The notes under the pieces: model-generated
Told to the model about the DNA's origin: nothing
The model's database searches: none
Seen by the model: only the letters and a program-made list of their open reading frames with translations
Assembly (NCBI RefSeq): GCF_029227915.1
Contig: NC_079880.1
Span: forward strand, 33,599,501 to 33,663,500
Length of the DNA stretch: 64,000 nucleotides
Reading direction: 5' to 3'
Source of the DNA: Hydractinia symbiolongicarpus
Lineage: Eukaryota; Cnidaria; Hydrozoa; Anthoathecata; Hydractiniidae
Shown: positions 22,624-35,586 of the stretch, piece after piece
Layout of the letters: each line of letters opens with the position of its first letter
Position numbering within the stretch: the stretch's first letter is position 1
Program-made: the position numbers and the translations under genes

Positions 22624-24263
22624 GGCGGCAAAAGGCCATATTGCTGCCTATAGACGTGTGTGCATGTAATTGACGGCGTTCCAAAGCCATGGAGCAAAAG
22701 AGAATAACTTAAGACGTTGTAGTGCATTGGGAGTTGAAGGACTAGGCCAATGATAACCTGCGCAGGCACGCGGAACCACGCAATTTACGTGTAAGGCATT
22801 TAATAGGCAGCAAAAGGTGGCATTACAGCTTTTCAATGGCGTGTGCGTGTGGTTTACGGCGTTCTAAAGACATGGAACCAGGGAAAACAACATAGGACGT
22901 CCTAGTGTATTGAGAGTGGAAGGACTAGACCAATAGTAACCTGCGCAGGCATGGGAAACCACGCGATTTACGTGTAAGACCTTTAATAGGCAGCAAAAGG
23001 CCGTATTATAGCCTTTCAATGGCGTGTGCATGTGGTTTACGGCGTTCTCAAGGCATGGAGCTAGAGAAAAGACTTAGAATGTCGTAGTGTATTAAGAGTG
23101 GAAGGACTAGACCAATGGTAACATGGGCAGGCACGTGGCCCACGTGATTTACGTGTAAGGTTTTTAATAGGCGTCAAAAGGCCGTATTGCAGCCTTCAGA
23201 CGCATGTGCACGTAGTTGACGGCGTTGTACAGCCTTGGCGCTGGGGAAAACAACTTAGGACGTCGTAGTGTAATGAGAGTGGAAGACCTAGACCAATGAG
23301 AACAAGCTTGGACGCGTGGAACCACGTGAGTTACGTGTAAGGCTTTTAATAGGCGTCAAAAGTCCGTATTATAGCCTTTTCATGGCGTGTGCATGTGGTT
23401 TACGGCATTCTAAAGCCATGGAACCTGGGAAAACAACTTAGGACGTCGTAGTGTATTGAGAGTGGAAGAACTAGACTAATGGCAACAAGCTTGGATGCGT
23501 GGAACCACGTGATTTACGTGTAAGGCCTTTATTAGCCGTCAAACGGCCGTATTAAAGCCTTTAGACGCATGTGCATGTAGTTGACGGCGTTCTACAGCCT
23601 TAGGGCTGGGGAAAACAACTTAGGACGTTCTAGTTCATTGAGAATGGAAGGACTAGACCAATGGTAACCGGTATGGACGCATGGAAAGGCGTAATTTACG
23701 TGTAAGGCTTTTATTAGGCGGCAAATAGCCATATTGCTGGTTATAGACGTGTGTGCATGTGCATTACGGCGTTCTAAAGCCATGGAACCAAGAACAACAA
23801 CTTAGAACGTTCTAGTGTATTGAGAGTGGAAGGACCAGACCAATGGTAACCTGCGCAGGCACGCGGAACCACGCGATTACGTGCAAGGCATTTAATAGGC
23901 GTCAAAAGGCCGTATTATAGCCTTTTCATGGCGTGTGCATGTGGATTACGGCGTTCTAAAGCCATGGAACCAGGAATAACAACTTAGGACGTTCTAGTGA
24001 ATTGAGACTGGAAGGACTAGACCAATGGTAACCTGCGCAGGCACGCGGAACAACGCGATTTACGTGTAAGGCATTTAATAGGCGTCAAAAGGCCGTATTA
24101 TAGCCTTTTCATGGCGTGTGCATGTGAATTACGGCGTTGTAAAGCCATGGAAACAGGGAAAACAACTTAAGACGGCGTAGTGCATTGACAGTGGAAGGAC
24201 TAAACGAATGGTAACCTGCGCAGGCACGCGGACCCACCTGATTTACGTGTAAGGCCTTTAATA
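22624..24263 (+). repeat. Tandem duplication of 1640 bp (9 monomers), copy 1
   Basis: Overlaps S2 copy 2. The unit starting at ggcggcaaaaggcc (22624) repeats at 24264. The differences seen are rare single substitutions, such as caacgcg at 24052 versus ccacgcg at 25692. The exchange occurred in the ggcggcaaaaggcc segment, because copy 2 changes to gtattgcagcc after 25914. Confidence 0.9.
22924..23105 (+). repeat. Subtype-D marker monomer, copy 4
   Basis: Same signature; part of S2 copy 2 and of the 1640-bp unit. Confidence 0.8.
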
Positions 24264-25914
24264 GGCGGCAAAAGGCCATATTGCTGCCTATAGACGTGTG
24301 TGCATGTAATTGACGGCGTTCCAAAGCCATGGAGCAAAAGAGAATAACTTAAGACGTTGTAGTGCATTGGGAGTTGAAGGACTAGGCCAATGATAACCTG
24401 CGCAGGCACGCGGAACCACGCAATTTACGTGTAAGGCATTTAATAGGCAGCAAAAGGTGGCATTACAGCTTTTCAATGGCGTGTGCGTGTGGTTTACGGC
24501 GTTCTAAAGACATGGAACCAGGGAAAACAACATAGGACGTCCTAGTGTATTGAGAGTGGAAGGACTAGACCAATAGTAACCTGCGCAGGCATGGGAAACC
24601 ACGCGATTTACGTGTAAGACCTTTAATAGGCAGCAAAAGGCCGTATTATAGCCTTTCAATGGCGTGTGCATGTGGTTTACGGCGTTCTCAAGGCATGGAG
24701 CTAGAGAAAAGACTTAGAATGTCGTAGTGTATTAAGAGTGGAAGGACTAGACCAATGGTAACATGGGCAGGCACGTGGCCCACGTGATTTACGTGTAAGG
24801 TTTTTAATAGGCGTCAAAAGGCCGTATTGCAGCCTTCAGACGCATGTGCACGTAGTTGACGGCGTTGTACAGCCTTGGCGCTGGGGAAAACAACTTAGGA
24901 CGTCGTAGTGTAATGAGAGTGGAAGACCTAGACCAATGAGAACAAGCTTGGACGCGTGGAACCACGTGAGTTACGTGTAAGGCTTTTAATAGGCGTCAAA
25001 AGTCCGTATTATAGCCTTTTCATGGCGTGTGCATGTGGTTTACGGCATTCTAAAGCCATGGAACCTGGGAAAACAACTTAGGACGTCGTAGTGTATTGAG
25101 AGTGGAAGAACTAGACTAATGGCAACAAGCTTGGATGCGTGGAACCACGTGATTTACGTGTAAGGCCTTTATTAGCCGTCAAACGGCCGTATTAAAGCCT
25201 TTAGACGCATGTGCATGTAGTTGACGGCGTTCTACAGCCTTAGGGCTGGGGAAAACAACTTAGGACGTTCTAGTTCATTGAGAATGGAAGGACTAGACCA
25301 ATGGTAACCGGTATGGACGCATGGAAAGGCGTAATTTACGTGTAAGGCTTTTATTAGGCGGCAAATAGCCATATTGCTGGTTATAGACGTGTGTGCATGT
25401 GCATTACGGCGTTCTAAAGCCATGGAACCAAGAACAACAACTTAGAACGTTCTAGTGTATTGAGAGTGGAAGGACCAGACCAATGGTAACCTGCGCAGGC
25501 ACGCGGAACCACGCGATTACGTGCAAGGCATTTAATAGGCGTCAAAAGGCCGTATTATAGCCTTTTCATGGCGTGTGCATGTGGATTACGGCGTTCTAAA
25601 GCCATGGAACCAGGAATAACAACTTAGGACGTTCTAGTGAATTGAGACTGGAAGGACTAGACCAATGGTAACCTGCGCAGGCACGCGGAACCACGCGATT
25701 TACGTGTAAGGCATTTAATAGGCGTCAAAAGGCCGTATTATAGCCTTTTCATGGCGTGTGCATGTGAATTACGGCGTTGTAAAGCCATGGAAACAGGGAA
25801 AACAACTTAAGACGGCGTAGTGCATTGACAGTGGAAGGACTAAACGAATGGTAACCTGCGCAGGCACGCGGACCCACCTGATTTACGTGTAAGGCCTTTA
25901 ATAGGCGGCAAAAG
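24264..25914 (+). repeat. Tandem duplication of 1640 bp (9 monomers), copy 2
   Basis: Second unit, nearly identical to the first. The open antisense frames inside it translate identically to those 1640 bp upstream. Confidence 0.9.
24564..24745 (+). repeat. Subtype-D marker monomer, copy 5
   Basis: Same signature; 1640 bp after copy 4. Confidence 0.8.
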
Positions 25915-26914
25915 GCCGTATTGCAGCCTTCAGACGCATGTGCACGCAGTTGACGGCGTTGTACAGCTTTGGCGCGGGGGAAAACAACTTAGGACGTCGT
26001 AGTGCAATGAGAGTGGAAGGACTAGACCAATGGTAACCGGCATTGGCGCGTGGAACGACGTAATTTACGTGTAAGGTCTTTAATAGGCCGTAAAAGGTGG
26101 CATTATAGCTTTTCAAGGGCGTGTGCATGTGGTTTACGGCGTTCTCAAGGCATGGAGCCAGGAAAAAGACTTAGAATGTCGTAGTGTATTAAGAGTGGAG
26201 GAACTAGACCAATGAGAACAAGCTTGGACGCGTGGAACCACGTAATTTAAGTGTAAGGCATTTAATAAGCGTCAAAAGGCCGTATTATAGCCTTTTTATG
26301 GCGTGTGCATGTGGTTTACGGCGTTCTAAATTCATGGTACCAGGGAAAACAACTTAGGACGTTCTAGTGTATTGAGAGTGGAAGGACTAGACCAATGGTA
26401 ACAAGCTTGGACGCGTGGAACGTCGTAATTTACGCAAAAGGCCCTTAATAGGCCGCAAAAAGCCGAATTACAGCATTTAGAGGCCTTTGCATGTAGTTTA
26501 CGGCGTTCCAAAGCCATGAAGCCGGGGAAAACAACTTAGGACGTCGTACTGCATTGAGAGTAGAAGAACTAGACCAATGGAAACCTTCGCAGGCACGCGG
26601 AACTGCGCGATTTACGTGTAAGGCATTTAATAGGCGTTAAAATGCCGTATTATGGCCTTTTCCTGGCGTGTGCGTGTGGTTTACGGCGTTCTAAAACCAT
26701 GGAGCCAGGAAAAAGACTTAGATTGTCGTAGTGTATTGAGAGTGGAAGGACTAGACCAATTGTAACCTGGGCAGGCACGCGGCTTCCGTGAGTTACGTGT
26801 AAGGCCTTTAATAGGCCGCAATAGGCGTATTACAGCCTTTAGAGGTCTTTGCAAGTAGTTGACGGCGTTTTAAAGCCAAGGAACCAGGGAAACAATTTAG
26901 GACGTCGTAGTGCA
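25699..26914 (+). repeat. Third copy of the 20690-21905 segment
   Basis: Offset 5009 bp from 20690. Shares gactaaacgaatgg, tacgcaaaagg and aaaatgccgtattatggcc, with a few changes such as ggcccttaatagg at 26442. Its right part is included in the next, 2653-bp duplication. Confidence 0.85.
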
Positions 26915-28888
26915 CTGAGAGTGGAAGGACTAGACCAATAGTAACCTGCGCAGGCATGCGGAACCACGTAATTTACGTGTAATGCCTTTAATAGGCGTCA
27001 AAAGGCCGTATTATAGCCTTTCAATAGAACTAGACCAATGAGAACAAGCTTGGAAGCGTGGAACCACGTAATTTACGTGTAAGGCCTTTATTAGGCGTCA
27101 AAAGGCCGTATTACAGCATTTTCATGGCGTGTGCATTTAGTTTACGGCTTTCTGAAGCCATGGAACCAGGAAAAACAACTTAGGACGTTCTAGTGTTGTG
27201 AGAGTGGAAGGGCTAGACCAATGGTAACAAGCTTGGACGCGTGGAACCACGTGATTTACGTGTAAGGCCTTTTTTAGGCGTCAAAAGGCCGTATTATAGC
27301 CTTTTCATGGCGTGTGCATGTGGTTTGCGGCGTTGTAAAGCCAGGGAACCAGGGAAAACAACTTAGGACGGCGTAGTGTATTGAGAGTGGAAGAACTAGA
27401 CCAATGGTAACAAGCTTGGACGCGTGGAACCACGTGATTTACGTGTAAGGCCTTTGTTAGGCGTCAAAAGGCCGTATTATAGCCTTTTCATGGAGTGTGC
27501 ATGTGGATTACGGCGTTCTAAAGCCATGGAACCAGGAATAACAACTTAGGACGTTCTAGTGAATTGAGACTGGAAGGACTAGACCAATGGTAACCTGCGC
27601 AGGCACGCGGAACCACGCGATTTACGTGTAAGGCATTTAATAGGCGTCAAAAGGCCGTATTATAGCCTTTTCATGGCGTGTACATGTGAATTACGGCGTT
27701 GTAAAGCCATGGAAACAGGGAAAACAACTTAGGACGGCGTAGTGCATTGACAGTGGAAGGACTAAACCAATGGTAAACTGCGCAGGCACGCGAACCCACC
27801 TGATTTACGTGTTAAGCCTTTAATAGGCGGCAAAAGGCCGTATTGCAGCCTTCAGACGCATGTGCACGTAGTTGACGGCATTGTACAGCTTTGGCGCTGA
27901 GGAAGACAACTTAGGACGTCGTAGTGTAATGAGAGTGGAAGACCTAGACCAATGAGAACAAGCTTGGACGCGTGGAACCACGTGATTTACGTGTAAGGCA
28001 TTTAATAAGCGTCAAAAGTCCGTATTATAGTCTTTTCATGGCGTGTGCATGTAGTTTACGGCGTTCCAAAGCCATGAAGCCGGGGAGAACAACTTAGGAC
28101 GTCGTACTGCATTGAGAGTAGAAGGACTAGACAAATGGAAACCTGCGCAGGTACGCGAAACTGTGCGATTTACGTGTAAGGCATTTAATAGGCGTTAAAA
28201 TGCCGTATTATGGCCTTTTCCTGGCGTGTGCGTGTGGTTTACGGCGTTCTAAAGCCATGGAGCCAGGGAAAGGACTTAGATTGTCGTAGTGTATTGAGAG
28301 TGGCAGGACTAGACCAATTGTAGCCTGGGCAGGCACGCAGAAGCACGTGATATACGTGTAAGGCCTTTAATAGGCGTCAAAAGGCCGTATTATAGCCTTT
28401 TCATGGCGTGAGCATGTGGTTTACGGCGTTGTAAAGCCATGGAAACAGGGAAAACAACTTAAGACGGCGTAGTGTAATGAGAGTGAAAGCCCTAGACCAA
28501 CGAGAACAAGCTTGGACGCGTGGAACCACGTGAGTTACGTATAAAGCCTTTATTAGGCAGCAAAAGGCCATATTGCTGCCTATAGACGTGTGTGCATGTA
28601 ATTGACGGCGTTCCAAAGCCATGGAGCCAGAGACAATAACTTAGGACGACGTAGTGCATGGACAGTGGAAGGACTAGACCAATGGTAACCGGCATTGGCG
28701 CGTGGAACGACGTAATTTACGTGTAAGGTCTTTAATAGGCGTCAAAAGGCCGTATTATAGCCTTTTCATGGCGTGAGCATGTGGTTTACGGCGTTGTAAA
28801 GCCGTGGAAACAGGGAAAACAACTTTGGACGGCGTAGTGTAATGAGAGTGAAAGCCCTAGACCAATGAGAACAAGCTTGGACGCGTGA
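26236..28888 (+). repeat. 2653-bp higher-order unit, copy 1
   Basis: Fourteen full-length monomers plus the 100-bp truncated one. It is followed directly by a copy at offset 2653. Shared rare variants include ttcatggtacc, tggtttgcggcg, catggagtgtgcatg and gctgaggaagac. I saw no difference in the stretches I compared, so this is probably among the youngest events in the window. Confidence 0.92.
26929..27028 (+). repeat. 100-bp truncated monomer, copy 3
   Basis: Same junction. Lies inside copy 1 of the 2653-bp unit and makes that unit a non-integral number of monomers. Confidence 0.9.
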
Positions 28889-31541
28889 AACCACGTAATT
28901 TAAGTGTAAGGCATTTAATAAGCGTCAAAAGGCCGTATTATAGCCTTTTTATGGCGTGTGCATGTGGTTTACGGCGTTCTAAATTCATGGTACCAGGGAA
29001 AACAACTTAGGACGTTCTAGTGTATTGAGAGTGGAAGGACTAGACCAATGGTAACAAGCTTGGACGCGTGGAACGTCGTAATTTACGCAAAAGGCCCTTA
29101 ATAGGCCGCAAAAAGCCGAATTACAGCATTTAGAGGCCTTTGCATGTAGTTTACGGCGTTCCAAAGCCATGAAGCCGGGGAAAACAACTTAGGACGTCGT
29201 ACTGCATTGAGAGTAGAAGAACTAGACCAATGGAAACCTTCGCAGGCACGCGGAACTGCGCGATTTACGTGTAAGGCATTTAATAGGCGTTAAAATGCCG
29301 TATTATGGCCTTTTCCTGGCGTGTGCGTGTGGTTTACGGCGTTCTAAAACCATGGAGCCAGGAAAAAGACTTAGATTGTCGTAGTGTATTGAGAGTGGAA
29401 GGACTAGACCAATTGTAACCTGGGCAGGCACGCGGCTTCCGTGAGTTACGTGTAAGGCCTTTAATAGGCCGCAATAGGCGTATTACAGCCTTTAGAGGTC
29501 TTTGCAAGTAGTTGACGGCGTTTTAAAGCCAAGGAACCAGGGAAACAATTTAGGACGTCGTAGTGCACTGAGAGTGGAAGGACTAGACCAATAGTAACCT
29601 GCGCAGGCATGCGGAACCACGTAATTTACGTGTAATGCCTTTAATAGGCGTCAAAAGGCCGTATTATAGCCTTTCAATAGAACTAGACCAATGAGAACAA
29701 GCTTGGAAGCGTGGAACCACGTAATTTACGTGTAAGGCCTTTATTAGGCGTCAAAAGGCCGTATTACAGCATTTTCATGGCGTGTGCATTTAGTTTACGG
29801 CTTTCTGAAGCCATGGAACCAGGAAAAACAACTTAGGACGTTCTAGTGTTGTGAGAGTGGAAGGGCTAGACCAATGGTAACAAGCTTGGACGCGTGGAAC
29901 CACGTGATTTACGTGTAAGGCCTTTTTTAGGCGTCAAAAGGCCGTATTATAGCCTTTTCATGGCGTGTGCATGTGGTTTGCGGCGTTGTAAAGCCAGGGA
30001 ACCAGGGAAAACAACTTAGGACGGCGTAGTGTATTGAGAGTGGAAGAACTAGACCAATGGTAACAAGCTTGGACGCGTGGAACCACGTGATTTACGTGTA
30101 AGGCCTTTGTTAGGCGTCAAAAGGCCGTATTATAGCCTTTTCATGGAGTGTGCATGTGGATTACGGCGTTCTAAAGCCATGGAACCAGGAATAACAACTT
30201 AGGACGTTCTAGTGAATTGAGACTGGAAGGACTAGACCAATGGTAACCTGCGCAGGCACGCGGAACCACGCGATTTACGTGTAAGGCATTTAATAGGCGT
30301 CAAAAGGCCGTATTATAGCCTTTTCATGGCGTGTACATGTGAATTACGGCGTTGTAAAGCCATGGAAACAGGGAAAACAACTTAGGACGGCGTAGTGCAT
30401 TGACAGTGGAAGGACTAAACCAATGGTAAACTGCGCAGGCACGCGAACCCACCTGATTTACGTGTTAAGCCTTTAATAGGCGGCAAAAGGCCGTATTGCA
30501 GCCTTCAGACGCATGTGCACGTAGTTGACGGCATTGTACAGCTTTGGCGCTGAGGAAGACAACTTAGGACGTCGTAGTGTAATGAGAGTGGAAGACCTAG
30601 ACCAATGAGAACAAGCTTGGACGCGTGGAACCACGTGATTTACGTGTAAGGCATTTAATAAGCGTCAAAAGTCCGTATTATAGTCTTTTCATGGCGTGTG
30701 CATGTAGTTTACGGCGTTCCAAAGCCATGAAGCCGGGGAGAACAACTTAGGACGTCGTACTGCATTGAGAGTAGAAGGACTAGACAAATGGAAACCTGCG
30801 CAGGTACGCGAAACTGTGCGATTTACGTGTAAGGCATTTAATAGGCGTTAAAATGCCGTATTATGGCCTTTTCCTGGCGTGTGCGTGTGGTTTACGGCGT
30901 TCTAAAGCCATGGAGCCAGGGAAAGGACTTAGATTGTCGTAGTGTATTGAGAGTGGCAGGACTAGACCAATTGTAGCCTGGGCAGGCACGCAGAAGCACG
31001 TGATATACGTGTAAGGCCTTTAATAGGCGTCAAAAGGCCGTATTATAGCCTTTTCATGGCGTGAGCATGTGGTTTACGGCGTTGTAAAGCCATGGAAACA
31101 GGGAAAACAACTTAAGACGGCGTAGTGTAATGAGAGTGAAAGCCCTAGACCAACGAGAACAAGCTTGGACGCGTGGAACCACGTGAGTTACGTATAAAGC
31201 CTTTATTAGGCAGCAAAAGGCCATATTGCTGCCTATAGACGTGTGTGCATGTAATTGACGGCGTTCCAAAGCCATGGAGCCAGAGACAATAACTTAGGAC
31301 GACGTAGTGCATGGACAGTGGAAGGACTAGACCAATGGTAACCGGCATTGGCGCGTGGAACGACGTAATTTACGTGTAAGGTCTTTAATAGGCGTCAAAA
31401 GGCCGTATTATAGCCTTTTCATGGCGTGAGCATGTGGTTTACGGCGTTGTAAAGCCGTGGAAACAGGGAAAACAACTTTGGACGGCGTAGTGTAATGAGA
31501 GTGAAAGCCCTAGACCAATGAGAACAAGCTTGGACGCGTGA
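28889..31541 (+). repeat. 2653-bp higher-order unit, copy 2
   Basis: Head-to-tail copy of 26236-28888. The junction falls in the dyad slot, where copy 1 ends and copy 2 begins with the cacgtaatttaag form. Confidence 0.92.
29582..29681 (+). repeat. 100-bp truncated monomer, copy 4
   Basis: Same junction, exactly 2653 bp after copy 3, in copy 2 of the 2653-bp unit. The third, diverged copy of the unit lacks this truncated monomer. Confidence 0.9.
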
Positions 31542-33175
31542 AACCACGTGATTTACGTGTAAGGCCTTTAATAAGCGTCAAAAGTCCGTATTATAGTCTT
31601 TTCATGGCGTGTGCATGTGGTTTACGGCGTTCTAAAGCCATGGAACCAGGGAAAACAACTTACGCCGTTCTAGTCCATTGAGAATAGAAGGACTAAACCC
31701 ATGGTAACTGGCATGGACGCGTGGAACGTCGTAATTTACGCAAAAGGCCTTTAATAGGCCGCAAAAAGCCGAATTACAGCATTTAGAGGCCTTTGCATGT
31801 AGTTTACGGCGTTCCAAAGCCATGAAGCCGGGGAAAACAACTTAGGACGTCGTACTGCATTGAGAGTAGAAGGACTAGACCAATGGAAACCTTCGCAGGC
31901 ACGCGGAACTGCGCGATTTACGTGTAAGGCATTTAATAGGCGTTAAAATGCCGTATTATGGCCTTTTCCTGGCGTGTGCGTGTGGTTTAGGGCGTTCTAA
32001 AACCATGGAGCCAGGAAAAACACTTAGATTGTCGTAGTGTATTGAGAGTGGAAGGACTAGACCAATTGTAACCTGGGCAGGCACGCGGCTTCCGTGAGTT
32101 ACGTGTAAGGCCTTTAAGGGGCCGCAATAGGCGTATTACAGCCTTTAGAGGTCTTTGCAAGTAGTTGACGGCGTTTTAAAGCCAAGGAACCAGGGAAACA
32201 ATTTAGGACGTCGTAGTGCACTGAGAGTGGAAGGACTAGACCAATAGTAACCTGCGCAGGCATGCTGAACCACGCAATTTACGTGTAAGGCCTTTGTTAG
32301 TCGTCAAAAGGCCGTATTACAGCATTTTCATGGCGTGTGCATTTAGTTTACGGCTTTCTGAAGCCATGGAACCAGGAAAAACAACTTAGGACGTTCTAGT
32401 GTAGTGAGAGTGGAAGGGCTAGACCAATGGTAACAAGCTTGGACGCGTGGAACCACGTGATTTACGTGTAAGGCCTTTGTTAGGCGTCAAAAGGCCGTAT
32501 TATAGCATTTTCATGCCGTGTGCATGTGGTTTACGGCGTTGTAAAGCCATGGAACCAGGGAAAACAACTTAGGACGGCGTAGTGTTTTGAGAGTGGAAGA
32601 ACTAGACCAATGGTAACAAGCTTGGACGCGTGGAACCACGTGATTTACGTGTAAGGCCTTTGTTAGGCGTCAAAAGGCCGTATTATAGCCTTTTCATGGC
32701 GTGTGCATGTGGATTACGGCGTTCTAAAGCCATGGAACCAGGAATAACAACTTAGGACGTTCTAGTGAATTGAGACTGGAAGGACTAGACCAATGGTAAC
32801 CTGCGCAGGCACGCGGAACCACGCGATTTACGTGTAAGGCATTTAATAGGCGTCAAAAGGCCGTATTATAGCCTTTTCATGGCGTGTACATGTGAATTAC
32901 GGCTTTGGAAGCCATGGAAACAGGGAAAACAACTTAGGACGGCGTAGTGCATTGACAGTGGAAGGACTAAACCAATGGTAAACTGCGCAGGCACGCGGAC
33001 CCACCTGATTTACGTGTAAGGCCTTTAATAGGCGGCAAAAGGCCGTATTGCAGCCTTCAGACGCATGTGCACGTAGTTGACGGCGTTGTACAGCTTTGGC
33101 ACTGGGGAAGACAACTTAGGACGTCGTAGTGTAATGAGAGTGGAAGACCTAGACCAATGAGAACAAGCTTGGACG
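31542..33175 (+). repeat. 2653-bp higher-order unit, copy 3 (partial, diverged)
   Basis: Aligns to 28889 onward at offset 2653 until about 32275 and at offset 2553 afterwards. The 100-bp difference is exactly the truncated monomer, which is absent here. It differs from copies 1 and 2 by scattered substitutions (for example aaggggccgc at 32116). The last monomers of the unit are missing; beyond 33175 the sequence resumes in the style of 31185. Confidence 0.85.
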
Positions 33176-33400
33176 TGTGGAACCACGTGAGTTACGTGTA
33201 AAGCCTTTATTAGGCGGCAAAAGGCCATATTGCTGCCTATAGACGTGTGTGCATGTAATTGACGGCGTTCCAAAGCCATGGAGCCAGAGAAAATAACTTA
33301 GGACGACGTAGTGCATGGACAGTAGAAGGACTAGACCAATGGTAACCTGCGCAGGCACGCGGAACCACGCGATATACGTGTAAGGCATTTAATAGGCGTC
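33000..33400 (+). repeat. Duplicated two-monomer block, copy 1
   Basis: Recurs at 37191-37591 (offset 4191), sharing gctttggcactgggg and the cacgtgagttacg dyad variant. Part of the same broader duplicated region as the next entries. Confidence 0.8.
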
Positions 33401-35586
33401 AAAAAGCGGTATTATAGCGTTTTCATGGCGTGTACGTGTGGTTTACGGCGTTCTCAAGGCATGGAGCCAGGGAAAACCACTTAGGACGGCGTAGTGTATT
33501 GAGAGTTGAAGAACTAGACCAATGGTAACAAGCTTGGATGCGTGGAACCACGTGATTTACGTGTAAGGCCTTTATTAGGTGTCAAATCGCCGTATTATAG
33601 CCTTTTCATGGCGTGTGCATGTGGTTTACGGTGTTGTAAATCCATGGAACCAGGAAAAACAACTTAGGACGCTCTCGTGTATTGAGAGTGGAAAGACTAG
33701 ACCAATGATAACCTGCGCAGGCACGCGGAACCACGCGATTTACGTGTAAGGCATTTAATAGGCGTCAAAAGGCCGTATTATAGCCTTTCAATGGCGTGTG
33801 TCATGTGGTTTACGGCGTTGTAAAGCCATTGAACCAGGGAAAACAACTTAGAACGTTCTAGTCCATTTAGAATGGAAGGACTAGACCAATGGTAACCGGC
33901 ATGGACGCGTTGAACGACGTAATTTACGTGTAAGGTCTTTATAAGGCAGCAAAAGGTGGCATTACAGCTTTTCAATAGCGTGTGCGTGTGGTTTACGGCG
34001 TTCTAAAGACATGGAACCAGGGAAAACAACATAGGACGTCCTAGTGTATTGAGAGTGGAAGGACTAGACCAATAGTAACCTGCGCAGGCATGCGGAACCA
34101 CGCGATTTACGTGTAAGGCCTTTAATAGGCGACAAAAGGCCGTATTATAGCCTTTCAATGGCGTGTGCATGTGGTATACGGCCTTCTAAAGCCATGGAAC
34201 CAGGGAAAACAACTTAGAACGTTCTAGTCCATTTAGAATGGAAGGACTAGACCAATGGTAACCGGCATTGGCGCGTGGAACGACGTAATTTACGTGTAAG
34301 GTCTTTAATAGGCCGCAAAAGGTGGCATTATAGCTTTTCAATGGCGTGTGCATGTGGTTTATGGCGTTCTCAAGGAATGGAGCCAGGGAAAACAACTTAG
34401 GACGTCGTACTGCATTGAGAGTAGAAGGACTAGACCAATGGAAACCTGCGCAGGCACCCGGAACTGCGCTATTTATGTGTAAGGCATTTAATAGGCGTTA
34501 AAATGCCGATTATGGCCTTTTCCTGGCGTGTGCGTGTGGTTTCCGTCGTTCTAAAGCCATGGAGCCAGGGAAAATACTTAGATTGTCGTAGTGTATTGAG
34601 AGTGGAAGGACTAGACCAATTGTAACCTGGGCAGGCACGCGGTTTCCGTGAGTTACGTGTAAGGCCTTTATGAGGCCGCAATAGGCCGTATTACAGCCTT
34701 TAGAGGCCTTTGCATGTAGATGACGGCGTTCTAAACCCATGGAACCAGAGAAAATAACTTAAGACGTCGTAGTGCATGGACAGTGGAAGGACTAGACCAA
34801 TGGTAACCTGCGCAGGCACGCGGACCCACCTGATTTACGTGTAAGGCCTTTAATAGGCGGCAAAAGGCCGTATTGCAGCCTTCAGACGCATGTGCACGTA
34901 GTTGACGGCGTTGTACAGCTTTGGCGCTGGGGAAGACAACTTAGGACGTCGTAGTGTAATGAGAGTGGAAGACCTAGACCAATGAGAACAAGCTTGGACG
35001 CGTGGAACCACGTGAGTTACGTGTAAACCCTTTATTAGGCGGCAAAAGGCCATATTGCTGCCTATAGACGTGTGTGCATGTAATTGACGGCGTTCCAAAG
35101 CCATGAAGCAAAAGAGAATAACTTATGACGTTGTAGTGCATTGGCAGTGGAAGGACTAGACCAATGGTAACCTGCGCAGGCACGCGGAACCACGCGATTT
35201 ACGTGTAAGGCATTTAATAGGCGTCAAAAGGCCGTATTATAGCCTTTCAATGGCGTGTGCATGTGGTTTACGGCGTTCTAAAGCCATGGAATCAGGGAAA
35301 ACAACTCAGAACGTTCTAGTCCATTTAGAATGGAAGGACTAGACCAATGGTAACCGGCATGGACGCGTGGAACGACGTAAATTACGTGTAAGGTCTTTAT
35401 AAGGCAGCAAAAGGTGGCATTACAGCTTTTCAATGGCGTGTGCGTGTGGTTTACGGCGTTCTAAAGAAATGGAACCAGGGAAAACAACATAGGACGTCCT
35501 AGTGTATTGAGAGTGGAAGGACTAGACCAATAGTAACCTGCGCAGGCATGCAGAACCACGCGATTTACGTGTAAGGCCTTTAATAG
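33400..35586 (+). repeat. Segmental duplication S3, copy 1
   Basis: Recurs at 37773-40691. The offset is 4373 up to about 34020 and 5105 from 34186. The increase of 732 is exactly two 366-bp dimers added in copy 2. Shared markers are caaaaagcggtattatagcg, gtgtcatgtggtttacgg and the 1-bp-deleted aaaatgccgattatgg. Confidence 0.87.

Larger units (their letters stand above)
22234..24274 (+). repeat. Segmental duplication S2, copy 2 (one monomer shorter)
   Basis: Second copy of 17770-19993. The missing monomer was removed at about 22800-22810, inside the aataggc part of the hairpin module, leaving a clean in-register junction. Confidence 0.85.

Noticed and set aside
29229-29250. CENP-B box candidate at the ttcgcaggcacgcgg segment
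   Set aside because: It has the TTCG start and a CGG, but the required central A and spacing of the 17-bp box consensus do not fit.
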